NCBI GenBank assembly: GCA_037951105.1
Contig: JBAMJV010005485.1
Span: 62,001-126,000, forward strand
Direction: 5' to 3'
DNA: 64,000 nucleotides
DNA from: Echinarachnius parma
Taxonomy: Eukaryota; Echinodermata; Echinoidea; Clypeasteroida; Echinarachniidae
A program made the position numbers and the translations under genes. The notes under the pieces were generated by a model that saw nothing but the letters and a program-made list of their open reading frames with translations, did not search any database and was not told the DNA's origin. Every line of letters starts with the position of its first letter. The stretch's first letter is position 1. Shown piece after piece: positions 22,896 through 34,649 of this stretch.

Positions 22896-25190
22896 CGAAA
22901 TGTATACAAAATTACAAACGACTATTATAAAGCCTGTTATGATTTTTTTTTTTCAATGATATTTATTTTCTCCACAGTGCTTTTTACAAACAAATCAAAA
23001 TAACAATAACAAACAACAACATCCTACATAAAATAATCTATGATTTTACATTCACATCTAAATAATACAAATTAACTTTTACTATTTACATCAAATAAAG
23101 CATGAAACGTGCATGCATGAAGAAAGCATGAACATAAAAAGGGGAAAATAGGAGAGAAAAACCATGCCCCCCCCCAAAAAAAAAAACAACACAAAAACAC
23201 CCATACAAGCACTTACATACACACATACACACGCGTGCACAGATCCGGCACAGATACCCATACACACATCCGCTGAAAACATGCCTACATCTTGTGAGAA
23301 TCTCGACCATTTCCATGTTCATCTTCTATTCGCCTTCCCTATTTTATTCTGCACGAAGCTATAGTATTCTAAATTGTCCCACTTTCTAAAATGTATACCT
23401 CGGTCCCCAGCTAATTTCTTCTCCTCCTTTATATTTTCTAATAATCTTTTCTTAATCTCCAAAGGAGTTGGTGGTTTATTTTTATTTTTACTATCTATAA
23501 ATATCATATATTTTATCAAAATTATTATATGATTTAATAACTGTTCCTTCCCTATGTTTAACTCAACTATCCCTACATGATACCTTTCCAATTTATATTT
23601 TGTAATCTCTACTAAGTTAAATAAATTCCCACACTCTTCCCAAATTTGTTTTACTTTCTCACAAAGACAAAATAAATGCTCGTAAGTTTCTGCATATTTC
23701 CCACAAAAAGAACATAAATTACTATTAACCATTTAAAATGTAATGTAATTTAGTATATATAATATTATAAAGCATTTTAAATTGAAATTCTCGAAGCTAA
23801 TTACTATTCAAAGTGCAATTTCTAAGTCTTACAAATATTGATTGTATATCTTTCCCATTAATATTATAAATCTGGTCTAAATATCGTTCTGCATATGATT
23901 TTTCTACTCTCTTATTTAATAAAAATGCAGATATAATTTTTGAAGTAATTTGATCTAATAAATATACCCTTTCAAAAATTGAAAAGTCCATATCTAATTC
24001 CCTATCTATACCGTATTTGAGTGAATATTTTTATTTAAAAATTGTTTCCATGAAGGGGGAATGCCAAGAAAAATACGTTGTATTTTAGTAATTTCTAAAG
24101 TATTTAAACCATTTCTTTGAAATTCCTCATTTGCTTTTATTGCCTTCTCCATCAACAATATGATGCAACTTATAAACATTTTTTTTTAAATAGTTGTTCA
24201 TCAAAAGGAACACGACCATCAATGAAATAAAACAAATCTATTATTATAAATAATCTCATTCCTCTTAGATGTATCTTTTTTTAACAAAAATGTTTTCGTG
24301 GCCATCCAAACGTCTAACATATCTCTATGAAATGCTGGTAATATATACTAATTCAGATATGCCTACGGTTGCATTATTATAAAATATCAAACTTCCTCCA
24401 ACATCTTTAGTTAAATAATTAAAATACAGTTTCCACCCCATGTTTGCATTCCCCGTTAAGAGTCGCTTTACCCACATAATCCTTTGCACTAAAATAAATA
24501 AATGAAAGTCTGTTAGTCTAAGTCCACCGTTACAATAATCCAAGAACATAACATTTCGTTTGATCTTATCTTTTCCATTCCACAAAAAGTCAAAAACCAA
24601 TTTATCCAAATCTTGAAATACCCAATTCGGTACTGGTGTCAGCGCCGATACATAAATCAATTTTGACAAAATAAACGTTTTTATCAGTTGGATTTTCCCC
24701 ATTAAAGTTATAGGCCTCTTTGTTTCCACCAAGACAACAACTTTTTTTATTCTACTCCAAATTTCTTTATAATTTGTCCTTTCCTGAACTTCAACATCTA
24801 AATAAAAGTAAATACCCAGAATCTTGACTATTTGTACTATTTTACCAAATGGAAGAATAATACTTTCCTTTTGAGAAGGGCCTAACAATAATATAAAAGT
24901 TTTTTCTTTATTAATTTTCAATCCAGAATTTCTAGCAAAACCAAACAATTTCTCCACCTTTTAAAATGATTTGGAATCCCGAATAAAGAGAGTCATATCG
25001 TCTGCATAACGAATTTGTTTTACTTGTACATTATCAAACATAAATCCTTGAATTCTTGGGTCTTTGTATATTGAACGGGCTAAAATTTCAATACAAAGTA
25101 TAAACAAATATGGGGACAGGGGGTCCCCCTGTCTAACACCTATCCAGTAGATGCGCCCCCATTAAAAACACAACTTTGAGCATTATTATA

Positions 25191-26706
25191 TACTCCGCAA
25201 AAAAAGAAACTGGACACTTGTATAAGACCAAATATTTCATATTCATTTACGATAAAATATATGATATTGTATATCAAATTAAAGATAGAATTCGACCCTC
25301 TTCAATATCGGCATAACATACAGATGAAATCATTCATACATGAATTGTCACGGTCAATTAACCACAGCAAGCTCTGTTTTAAAAAATAGCAAAAATGGAA
25401 CATCCACTCAACCATATAAATGTTGATAAGCATAATCTAAAACGCTATTCATGACATGGCATAATTTTTCAATACAAATGTGACCTTTTCTATCTCCATC
25501 TCAATAAAAAGTATAAATGAAGACAACTGTGAACGTTATAGGTTTTATTTTCATCCAAAAGTAACAAAATGGGGAATTCCATGGCAAAGGTTTATTAGTC
25601 GAAAACACAGTTTGTGCCCTTATTTCAACATGAAAAATGTTATAAATTATTCTCAAGGATTTTACCGTAGTCCAAATATCTTCAAAACCTGATGTCACCA
25701 TTGGTCAAACAGTTGGGCAGTCTTTAACATGACATTTCTCTAGGTAACTAGGTATGGTTAAAATTACAGGGGACACACTCAAACAGACAAGCTTCATGCC
25801 TCTAATACAGACCAGTATGATGATGCTCTCATAGCCTGGCCCTGTTTTATTGAAAAATCTGTATTTTCAGAGTTTGTTCATAACAATAAAGTTAAATAAT
25901 GTCATAATTTACTTGCACCGCACATCTTGTTTTAAGTGAAAAGCTTACTATCATCCTGATCATTTCAGTCGAATGGTGTGGTATTTGCTATTTTTGAAAA
26001 CAGACCTTGCTATGGTTAATTGACCATGGCATTCCATGCATGAACGATTACTTTAATTTATACCCTGCATGCAGAGGACTAAATTCCCTTTAAAGGGGTA
26101 GTTTAGTTTTGGTAGAGAGGGCGCTGCACATCACAATTTTTTTGTGAGGTAATGAAAAACTGAGTGTCGAATTTGAGAGAACATGCAATTTTAATGGCAG
26201 AATAAACTTTATTTGGTCAAAATCGACCCAGAAACGGCTGAAATATCAATAATAATTATTTGGGGCCCAAATAATTAGATGATTTTTAGAAAAAAATTTA
26301 AAAAATGCTTGCACTTTTTCAAAAATTTTCAAAAGGGTTTTTAAATAGTTGTTGATGATCTCGCTATTTAATCATTATATCAATAAAACATCAAATGCAT
26401 AATTTTGTATGAAAAATGGTTGAAACCAATGCCTTTTTAAAAAGCGCCCTCTTGTGTTTTAATGGCTCATTTTGAATGATAACAGGCTTTTTACTTAGTC
26501 GTTTGTAATTTTGTATACCTTTCGAGCATGGTGGAGTTATAACTATTAGTTTATAATGTTACTGTGCAGGTTTTAGCTACTAAAGTTCAGCCTTACCAAA
26601 ACTAAACCACCCCTTTAATTTGATATATGGTAATCTACACTTTATAGTACATTTATATGAAATATAACAGCTTATACAAGTGTCTAGTTTCTTTTTTTGC
26701 GGAGTA
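25191..26706. mobile_element. TA-flanked palindromic element within the L1-like LINE
   Basis: Ends TACTCCGCAAAAAAAGAAAC and its inverse are embedded in TATA on both sides. Long arms mirror each other, including GGTCAATTAACCACAGCAAG near 25,352 and its inverse near 26,010. A TTAA element is inserted in the right arm. Tc1/mariner-like by target and structure, without transposase. Confidence 0.85.
26094..26614. mobile_element. TTAA-flanked AGGGGTAGTT element, intact sister copy
   Basis: 521 bp between TTAA at 26,090-26,093 and 26,615-26,618. Ends AGGGGTAGTTTAGTTTTGGT and the inverse of AGGGGTGGTTTAGTTTTGGT. Same family as the split copy at 22,580-27,796, in opposite orientation, and nested inside the LINE that split that copy. 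Confidence 0.88.
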
Positions 26707-27958
26707 TATAATAGTTTCTACCCATCTACAAAATGATGGTCCAAAGCCAATTGAAATCAAAACCTTCTGCAAACAAATATATGAAACGGAATCAAATGCT
26801 TTTTCAAAATCAATTATCATCATATATCCAAGTATTTTATTGACCGATGTATGATGAATTATATCATCTATCATTCTTATCGCTTCGCCAATGTTTCGGC
26901 CTTTCAAATATCCCACCTGATCGACAGAAGTATTTAATTTAAAACTTTTTAAATCCTTATCGAAAGCACGAATCTTATAATCTACATTTAATAAAGATAT
27001 TGGTCTATAATTTGTTTTATATATAAGGGATCTTTTCCTTCTTTATGAATCAAACTAATAACCGCCTGCTTTTGTGATGAAGAAAGTTCCTTCTTTTCAA
27101 AAGCTAAATTCAAAGAATCCACTACTAAATTTCCTATAAGTGGCCAAAACAGTATATAAAATTCAACACTCAAACCACCATTCCCCGGAGATTTATTAGA
27201 TGCCATTTCTTTCATGGCTGCAATACATTCTCCGTTTGTAATTTTACCTTCACATAATGTACCCAAGTCTGGACTTAATTTCGGCAAGTCCTGAAAAAAT
27301 CATCAACAAAATCAATTTCCTCTTCCACTTAGCTTACTATAAAATGTGTGTATTTCTTGCATAATCTTATTTTGATCAAAACTTATATATATATTCATCT
27401 TTAATATGTTATCATCTTGTGTTATCATTAAAAAAGAGCCACTAAAACACAAGAGGGCGCTCTCTAAAAAAGCACTGGTTTCAACCATTTTCCATACAAG
27501 AGTATGCATGTGATGTTTTGTCAAAATAATGATTAAATAAAGAGAGATCAACAACTATTTAAAAACCACTTTTGAATTTTTTTGAAAAAGTGTAGGCCTA
27601 ATCATTTGTTTTCATTAAAAAAAAACAATCGTTGAATAAATTTGGGGCCCACATTTATTACGATCGTATATATTTATTGATATTTCAGCCATTAAAATCA
27701 TTAAAATGTTTTTTTCAAATTTGACACTCAGTTTTTCATACCTCACACAAAATGTGTGCTGTGCAGCGCCCTCTCTACCAAAACTGAACTACCCCTTTAA
27801 AGGATCCCTCCAGAACGAGATGGATTTTACTGTCTAGAGTGGCACCTGCAGCTAATTAATCCAACAAAAACAGGAAAAGTCGCCTGGCTTGGACATAGTG
27901 AGGATTGACAGATTGAAAGCTCTTTCTTGATTTGAACAGATTTATAGATCACCCCTAC

Positions 27959-28135
27959 AGTGGCGTAGCGTGGTCGGACTGATTGGAGAGTTGGGGGGGG
28001 GGGGGGTACAAAATTAATGCGGGGGCAAACTTTATGTATTTCTTTATTTTTTCCCCAAAACATTTCCCCTTATATACCTGTATGTTATTTATATGTTTAG
28101 GTCAACCAGTGCCCCACCCCCGTAGCTACGTCACT
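27959..28135. mobile_element. Small poly-G element with CAGTGGCGTAGC ends
   Basis: CAGTGGCGTAGCGTGG at the left is mirrored by CCGTAGCTACGTCACTG at the right, with GGGGGGGG inside. CAGTGGCGTA-type ends are widespread in hAT-like miniature elements. Flanking duplication is not clear. Confidence 0.6.
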
Positions 28136-28400
28136 GCCTCATAATGACGAATGCTTTATGTTTCACAAAGACAATTGTCAATTATGACTTCATCCATTCT
28201 TTTGTATGATTTGTAATGTTGAAATGTTAATTATTAATAGTTAATTTCATGGGTTAATTGTCTGTGGCTAAGTTAAGGGAAGATGGGAGTTATCATAGTT
28301 TGGTAGTGTGTATCCGTTGTCCAGGTAATAATCGTGTAAAGCGCTATGATCCCCACGGGAATAGCGCTATATAAATAACCGTTATTATTGTTATTAATCA
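28136..28400 (+). mobile_element. LINE/SINE 3' tail
   Basis: Ends AATAGCGCTATATAAATAAC followed by (TTATTA)n, the forward version of the tails at 3.0, 7.3 and 50.5 kb. No protein-coding remnant. Confidence 0.65.
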
Positions 28401-30070
28401 TGGATCTATAATTGTAAATGGGATGAGATGTTATTTAAGTATTTGTGGTAATAATTGGAGATTTTTAGTGTTCGTTTATGGGAATAAGAGGTTGTTGATC
28501 AATATACTGTAGTAACGTTGTACTGTTTATGTGTTATTAGCAGGTTTGGACAATTTTAATATTTTGTTTGTATTGAGTATCGCATAATTAGGTAGAACAT
28601 TGTAAGATACATAGTTGGTACCTCATTTAAGGGAATGTAGAGGATATTTCAACAGACACATATTAGACAAGTTACAAACCAACTCAAACAACATCAAACA
28701 CAAATATGCCCAGAATAAAACAAACGGATGCAATATGGTTTTATCGTTATTAAAACAGTATGTTTCCTTTATTGCAACATACATTCATGTATCAAAAATG
28801 AAGCGTAGTGCCAATAAAATAATTACATCTTCTTTGATCGCTAGAACTCCTGCAATAGTTCTCAAATTGACAACTTGTGCACATTAATATACAATCTGAT
28901 CAAATTTGTTATTTGTGGCAACATGAAATAGCAAATCAAGTTCACGTTCACATTTGAGCAAATTGTCGCCACACACAATAATGCAGTGAAAAGGGAACCT
29001 CATACATGTATATAAACTATAAACAAGCTTAGACCATTCAATTCTCATACAAGGAGTAGGTAGGGAAAGAATGTACTCACTGTGTCATTGCAAGTGGAGG
29101 TTTAGGTTAACCCGTTCCCTACAAGTTTGTGAAATCCCCATAGACTTTGTACACAACCCACTCGGTTCCAGTGGTCAAGGGGTTAATAGAACAAGACACA
29201 ATTCCATGAATGACATTGGTGAAACTGTTACATTTTCCCATAACTGAACAATTAAACTACATTTTTGAATGGTGCATGTACATTGTATGTTATCAATTCC
29301 ATCACACAATATATGACATTTAAAACAAACTTTGTAATAAATACTAAATAAGAGTACGCATGGCTTATAGCATTCTTGAAGCTAGTATACTATTATTGTA
29401 AGTACATAATAATAATGCAGTACTCTTTTGTACATGATACAAACAAGTTTTGTTGTTAAAGACAGTATGTACATTCATAAAATTACATGTCATATCTCAC
29501 AGAATATTTACATATCTTCCACAAGGCTTTCAGCTAACAAGACAATAATTCATACATAATTTGATTCTTTGTAACACTATCTACAACAATAACAATAATT
29601 ATTGACCAAGTTAATAAGAACACGTGGAGTAAAGCCACTTACAAACATTTCCAGTTAACATATTGGTCAAATAATTAAGAACACTTAATGCAATTATTTC
29701 AGTTTATCACTAGGTATAACTAAATACACACATAGATGCAACTATAATCTTGCATTTATAATAATGCACCTTAACTCCACCATATTGAGCTAGAATTCTC
29801 ACATACATGCAACTATAATCTTGCATTTATAATGCACCTTAATTCCACCATATTGAGCTAGAATTCTCACATATATGAATAAATTACTTGAATACATGCA
29901 GAGGGCAAAGCCTAATCTGTGGCAAATACTGCGCAGAAAACTGAGAGCAAAGTTACCTTTCACCGGTCTGGAGATGGTTAATTTTCAAGTGATGCCTATT
30001 ATAATAAAGGTCTAAGAAATAAAAAGGAACAATGAAAATTATAATCAGAATATACTTTACAGGTTGAATA
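28401..30070. other. AT-rich DNA without a recognised gene
   Basis: Long AT-rich stretch. A tandem duplication of about 70 bp (GCAACTATAATCTTGCATTT...GCTAGAATTCTCACATA) lies at 29,735-29,873. The sequence could be 3' UTR or intergenic DNA of the upstream XRN1 copy, but I see no last exon or clear poly(A) signal that decides this. Confidence 0.4.
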
Positions 30071-30856
30071 CACCATACCTGCCAACATTTGAAAATTAAC
30101 TAGATGGATCTTCGATAGCGCGCAATCGAAAATTATGCCTCCGCTATCACGCGAATTTAATATCAAGCCCAAATTAACATGCACTGATTTAATTTTTAAA
30201 AATATTTTTCATATATTTTGAGTCCTGTGACCTTGACCATATGACCCCAATCTTTGATGGCTCCCTAAAAACATTCAGGTACCAAGTTTGATTGAAACCT
30301 GACATTTAGTTCTTGAGATTTTGCCATTACAAGCCATTTTCGCAGACATATTGAGCCCTGTGACCTTGACCTTTGACCTCATGACCCCCCAAATCTAATC
30401 AGATCAGTGGCACCCCGATATGTACACTCAAACCAAGTTTGAAATTGATCCGTCAGCCGGTTATTGAGATATCGCAAGAACGAGGCATTTTTGCACATAC
30501 ATTGAGTCCTGTGACCTTGACCTTTGACCTCATGAACCCCACAACCTAATCAGATCATTGCCACCCCAATATCTACACTAATACCAAGTTTGAATTTGAT
30601 CCATCAACCAGTTCTTGAGATATCGCAAGAACGAGGCATTTTTGCATATATATTGAGTCCTGTGACCTTGACCTTTGACCTCATGACCCCTAAAATCTAA
30701 TCAGATCATTGTCACCCCAATATGTACACTCATACCAAGTTTGAAATTGATCCGTCAACTGGTTCTTGAGATATCGCGAGAACGAAAACGGGACGGACGT
30801 ACGGACAACACAAAAACATAATGCCTCCGGCCACTTTGTTGGCAGAGGCATACAAA
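30071..30856. repeat. TGACCTTTGACC-type element with internal 150-bp repeats
   Basis: Three or four internal units of about 150 bp each contain TGACCTTGACCTTTGACC, TCATGACCCC, ACCAAGTTTGA and GTTCTTGAGATATCGC. The outer ends read ATGGATCTTCGATAGCGCGC at the left and GGGACGGACGTACGGACAAC, then TAATGCCTCCGGCC, at the right. The ends share ATTATGCCTCCG/AATGCCTCCGG. Related copies are at 45,650-46,020 and 49,487-50,060. Confidence 0.8.
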
Positions 30857-32771
30857 TCTTACTCTCATGTGAGCGAAGCGCACTTCACGAGCACGAAGTC
30901 CTTTGCGGCCGGGGTCCAGGCTCTAGGGTTCTAGATGCTCTCTTGTGCTATCTTAGCCTTATTTTTCAACATTATTTTTTGCCTACACTGAACAACCTTT
31001 TCACTCTAACACGATGATATGGAGATGTACAAAGAGTAGATTCAAATTATTCAAATAAGTGAGATGTATTTCGCATAGAGGTCATACAACCCATTCTTAA
31101 TTTGCAAGAACTTGTTAGTTTTATATTGTGTATATGGTTGCCGAATAGTAGGTCTGGCAGAAAGCTGCTCAGTTAAAAATAGTTAAAAACATAGTTAGTT
31201 CGTTTTCTAAGGAGGTAATACTAAATATAATATTGAAATAAATAGTTTCAAAAGAAAGACACCATATAAACTTTCTATGTACACTATGCTATCTCTGCTC
31301 AGTTCAAACATCTCATAGCCTGAAAGCAACAAACATTCAAATAAATACTAAAATGTACCAAGATAAATTCAGCTTGACTCATATGCAGGCAGTGTCACTA
31401 TTGAATCATTAAATAAGTGAATCGACAATAGTACCATAAACAAACTTGGCAGTACTAATATGCAGTAACACACACAGATGGTTTCATTACATCTTATTAA
31501 GACTTTTTAAAGAATACAGTCATATTCATTTTGAATAACACAATTGGGATAACATAACATCAGCATTTATGTATCACTTTTCAAAAGTGTTACAAAAGGC
31601 ATCACCAAAATATTACAGTAGATACCAGTTTCTCTTTGACTTAAAATTTTCTTTAAAAAATAAGAAATAACATTTTCTATCCAGTAATTTGCAGGTACTC
31701 ACACAAGGTTTTCATCATTTCTAAATGGGAAATAATTCTGTGATTGAAATGAATACTTTAATTTAGTAATGATTATAAGCTGATGTGGAATTAAAATTCT
31801 TCTAATTTTGTCTCACGATTTAATTTCTTTCACAAATAAAACAAAAACAAACATGTAGCCTTAGATAGGCAATGGTCATATTATACCAATTAATACATTC
31901 ATAAAATTGCTTAAAATCTGCTTCATCATGACATTAAAACAATAACTTTCTCCACTGAAAAACATACTAGTACTTTCAACAATGAGAAAAGAACAAAGAA
32001 CATTATCTTATGGTTCAGTCCATATAAGGCCTGATGGCATACCCAATATCTCACAGCTATGTGATTTGTTAAGTTCTTCATAGAATCAGAACATTAAATA
32101 TATTTATACAATTATTTTTGAAGTATTTGTTGTTCTAAGTCTGTATGATACAATGTAGTCTCTATTAGTACAGACTCTACAGAGTCGATCTATGAGTTGA
32201 TCTTTTAAAAGTATAATAAAAATGAGGACGAATATTATACAAACCACTGTTAAAAAATGAATGCAATAAAAATGAGTTAAAATGAAGTTGTAAAGATGCA
32301 TTTGTTAAAAAATGAGTTAAAAATGAAGTTGTAAAGTAAAAATGGCATAACTGCTTCATTGATTACTTTTAAAATAGCATCCAAATTTCAAACGCACTAA
32401 AAATATCCAATCAATCAATATTTCAGTCTGCAGATGAATACAAGGCTTTATTTCTCTTAGAATTTTTACAATTAGTACTTTCTAGAAACAAATTTGTTTG
32501 AATTTCGCAGTTCAATATGGAAACATTTCTTTTTTACAGATAACTACAACAAACTAGATACTTAGTACTTGAAATCATTCCCACAACAGTGCCAGTGTAT
32601 TTTGTTCTAAGGTGAAGCTACTTTCAATGAACGTAAATACAAAATCTTTCATCACAATTGCCATGGCTATATTAATAGTTTTTGTGCAGCAAAGAATTGT
32701 ACAAGCTTGATAACATGTTAGGAATGCCAGACAAGTCAAAAGTATTTCTCATGTATTAGAAACATCAGGAT
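30857..32771. other. AT-rich DNA without a recognised gene
   Basis: No coding signal. A short tandem duplication of AAAATGAGTTAAAATGAAGT type lies at 32,243-32,345. Possible 3' UTR or intergenic sequence. Confidence 0.4.
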
Positions 32772-32946
32772 TATCGTAAATAATATCGCTAATGATATTC
32801 GTTTGTCTCGCAATGTAAGGTCAACAAGGAATCTAAAAAGATCACAACATTTTGTGCGCCGCTGCAAACGTCGTGATCTTTTTAGATTCCTTGTTGACCT
32901 TACATTGCGAGACAAACGAATATCATTAGCGATATTATTTACGATA
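32772..32946. mobile_element. Penelope-like terminal-repeat palindrome
   Basis: The two arms, 32,772-32,846 and 32,874-32,946, are nearly perfect inverse copies (GATATTCGTTTGTCTCGCAA, GGTCAACAAGGAATCTAAAA, AGATCAC). They meet around GCGCCGCTGCAAACGTC. The same sequence recurs singly at 34,022-34,110 next to a hammerhead-like core. Tail-to-tail terminal repeats of this kind fit Penelope-like elements. The assignment rests on the ribozyme-like motif, since no reverse transcriptase is present. Confidence 0.55.
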
Positions 32947-33997
32947 CTATTTCCGCAATGAATAACATATTTAGGATATTCAGGATTATCTATCTAATTT
33001 TTTGTATAGCCCTAAGCTAAACACCTGCTGTGAAAGCTACAACAGGGTGTTAGTCCTCTGTTTGCTTAGTGGCTATCTCCTACTGTATTCTCTACATGAT
33101 GAGCATCTTGCTAGAATGCAGTAGGTAACATGGAAGTGTTTGGCAGCTGCATAATAAGCATCTCAATATGCTGTTTAGTTACGATTTACAGAGTCCAAGA
33201 GTTATTCAGCTACCATGCTAGAGTGCGCATGACACAAACAGTTCATCTCAAATGATGTACCCACCATTCCAAAATGTGCAAGAAAAATACAGCATAAAAT
33301 AATATGAATTTGATATTAGATGTACCCTGTATGTGCCTAATTTTATGTGTGTGTACAGTGATTTTCCAGAATCAATAGTATCTATAGTTCACACAAACAA
33401 AATTTGGGAGTGTTATTTTCATGTGTCGCGGCTACTGTGGCTACTGATATATTTTAATAGCGACATGGGGCGCTACATAACCCCCTCCCCTATAAAAATA
33501 TGTCCTCGTATTAAAGGACTTATGATCATTTGGGTGGTGAATTCTTTTTTTTATAAAAAAAAACAAACATTTTATACACTTCTTTATTTCAAAGCAATGA
33601 TATACATGCATAAAATACATAACAAGTTCTTTTTTTTTTTTTAAGTTAAAGAATAAGATTTTGATAGATCAGACAGTGTTACCTTTAATTGCCCACTTAC
33701 AGAAATATAATCAGGCATACTTTTAGAACACACGGGACAGGGATACTAATATATGGGAACCAACATCCACACATACTATAAGCATAGACAATCACTTACT
33801 CAATCAAATACAACATGAAGAAACATGTCCTGTTAAAAACTTGTATATTTAGGTTCCATAACAACAATGGAATGTAACCTTTTTTGTTTTTGTTTTTGTT
33901 TAAGGTTGCACCATGCAAATGTTACTACAATATGTACAAATGACTTTTTATTTTTTCACTTTGAATGAATATATTCCCTTGCTTACAGTAGATTTGT
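32947..33997. other. AT-rich DNA without a recognised gene
   Basis: No recognisable exon or repeat. Open frames are AT-rich and lack motifs. Confidence 0.4.
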
Positions 33998-34040
33998 ATC
34001 ACCTGACGAAGTGTTGCAGCGGCGCACGAAATGTCGTGAT
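33998..34040 (+). ncRNA. Hammerhead-ribozyme-like core of a Penelope-like element
   Basis: In order: ATCAC (33,998-34,002), CTGACGA (34,003-34,009), a 18-base segment able to form a short GUG/CAC stem, GAAA (34,028-34,031), one base, GTC (34,033-34,035), then GTGAT, which pairs perfectly with ATCAC as stem I. This is the CUGANGA...GAAA...NUH plan of a type I hammerhead. Stem III is essentially absent and there is an extra A beside stem II, so activity of this copy is doubtful. Minimal hammerheads of this kind are known in terminal repeats of Penelope-like elements. Confidence 0.5.
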
Positions 34041-34125
34041 CTTTTTAGATTCCTTGTTGACCACACATTGCGAGACAAACGAATATCACTAGCGATATTA
34101 TTTCCGATAATATTTTGTATGTACA
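34041..34125. mobile_element. Penelope-like terminal-repeat fragment
   Basis: CTTTTTAGATTCCTTGTTGA and TTGCGAGACAAACGAATATC repeat the arms of the 32,772-32,946 palindrome with few changes. Confidence 0.55.
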
Positions 34126-34213
34126 CAGTTCCATCTGGGAGGCAGATTGTCTCCAATGAACGGGTTGATTCGCTCCCTGATGTGGACCCTGTTGTTCTGG
34201 AGACCTAACTCAC

Positions 34214-34345
34214 CTCTCGTCCTGACTTCAGACTGATTCTGGAGAATCGGTCGTCGACCTCGTCTACTTCCTTGTCGGTCTGTGTTCCCTCATGCTCATC
34301 TGTGTGCTGGCCTCGGTACACATGATCTCCTCCCATTCTAGACAT
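34214..34345 (-). CDS. Candidate exon of unknown gene, possibly XRN1 C-terminal tail
   Basis: 132 bp (44 codons, phase 0) between a CATATACAG acceptor and a GTGAGT donor. It reads MSRMGGDHVYRGQHTDEHEG, TQTDKEVDEVDDRFSRISLK and SGRE: polar, acidic, low-complexity-free and without a known motif. The preceding XRN1 exon on this strand (44,676-45,023) ends in phase 0 and also encodes disordered sequence containing HSRMSYAE, so this could be its next exon. It lies just past the Gypsy integrase tail, so it could instead be element-derived. I do not recognise it. Confidence 0.35.
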
Positions 34346-34399
34346 CTGTATATGGGGAAAATAATGTGAAAACAATGTGTTATGATAAAGACTTACATG

Positions 34400-34610
34400 T
34401 ATATCTCGAAGAATAATGGGGCTCGTCTTTTTCTCTGAGGGTATCTTCGTGGCGGAACATCAATGACCGTGCCAGTGTTTTCCGATTCCGGCCCCTGATT
34501 GTTGTCTGTCGTTATTTGGGTGTGGAGTTCAGTCTTCCAGTCATCAGGCTCATCTCCTATATATGGCTTCAACCTGTCAAAATGAACAATCTTGTGTTTG
34601 AAGCTGTGCG
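34400..34610 (-). mobile_element. Ty3/Gypsy fossil, integrase C-terminal piece
   Basis: Minus-strand reading gives KIVHFDRLKPYIGDEP, and farther on PPRRYPQRKRRAP, the end of a Gypsy-type integrase region. The family usually has DRLKPY followed by a basic tail before the LTR. This piece probably belongs to the broken Gypsy copy at 39.4-44.1 kb and was separated from it by the LINE/tRNA-array block between. Old and broken; no LTR recognised. Confidence 0.8.
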
Positions 34611-34649
34611 GACGTGAAGCTGTGCGGATGTACTTTTTCTTACGCTCTC

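Larger units (their letters stand above)
22946..27416 (-). mobile_element. L1/Tx1-type LINE, decayed, with nested insertion
   Basis: The minus-strand order is: endonuclease/RT linker (KIMQEIHTFYSKL), RT start at 27,287 (ITNGECIAAMKEMASNKSPG), GYLKGRNIGEAIRMIDDIIH and LGYMMIIDFEKAFDSVSY near 26,900, GVRQGDPLSPYLF near 25,130, YADD near 25,000, LKINKEKTF, then a thumb region WVFQDLDKLVFDFLWNGKDK. A Cys/His zinc-finger segment (LCSFCGKYAETYEHLFCLC) follows at about 23,720-23,660. GYLKGRNIGE and FEKAFDSV mark the L1/Tx1 group. A T run at 22,946 is the poly(A) tail. Flanks TGTTATGATT and TGTTATCATT look like the target duplication. Stops and frameshifts break the frame, for example just after YADD, and a TA element at 25,191-26,706 separates the palm motifs. 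The copy is 5'-truncated. Confidence 0.9.
22580..27796. mobile_element. TTAA-flanked AGGGGTAGTT element, split by later insertions
   Basis: TTAA lies at 22,576-22,579 and 27,797-27,800. The ends are AGGGGTAGTACATTTTTGGT and the inverse of AGGGGTAGTTCAGTTTTGGT. Aligned with the intact sister copy at 26,094-26,614, the left part runs to about 22,945 and the right part resumes at about 27,417 (TGTTATCATT...GAGCC...AACACAAGAGGGCGC). Everything between is the LINE. The poly-G hAT-like element at 22,655 sits in the left part. No transposase. Confidence 0.82.

Noticed and set aside
34011-34208. Plus-strand open frame beginning VLQRRTKCRDLF
   Set aside because: Its first half is Penelope-like terminal-repeat sequence that also occurs in both orientations at 32.8 kb, so the frame is incidental.
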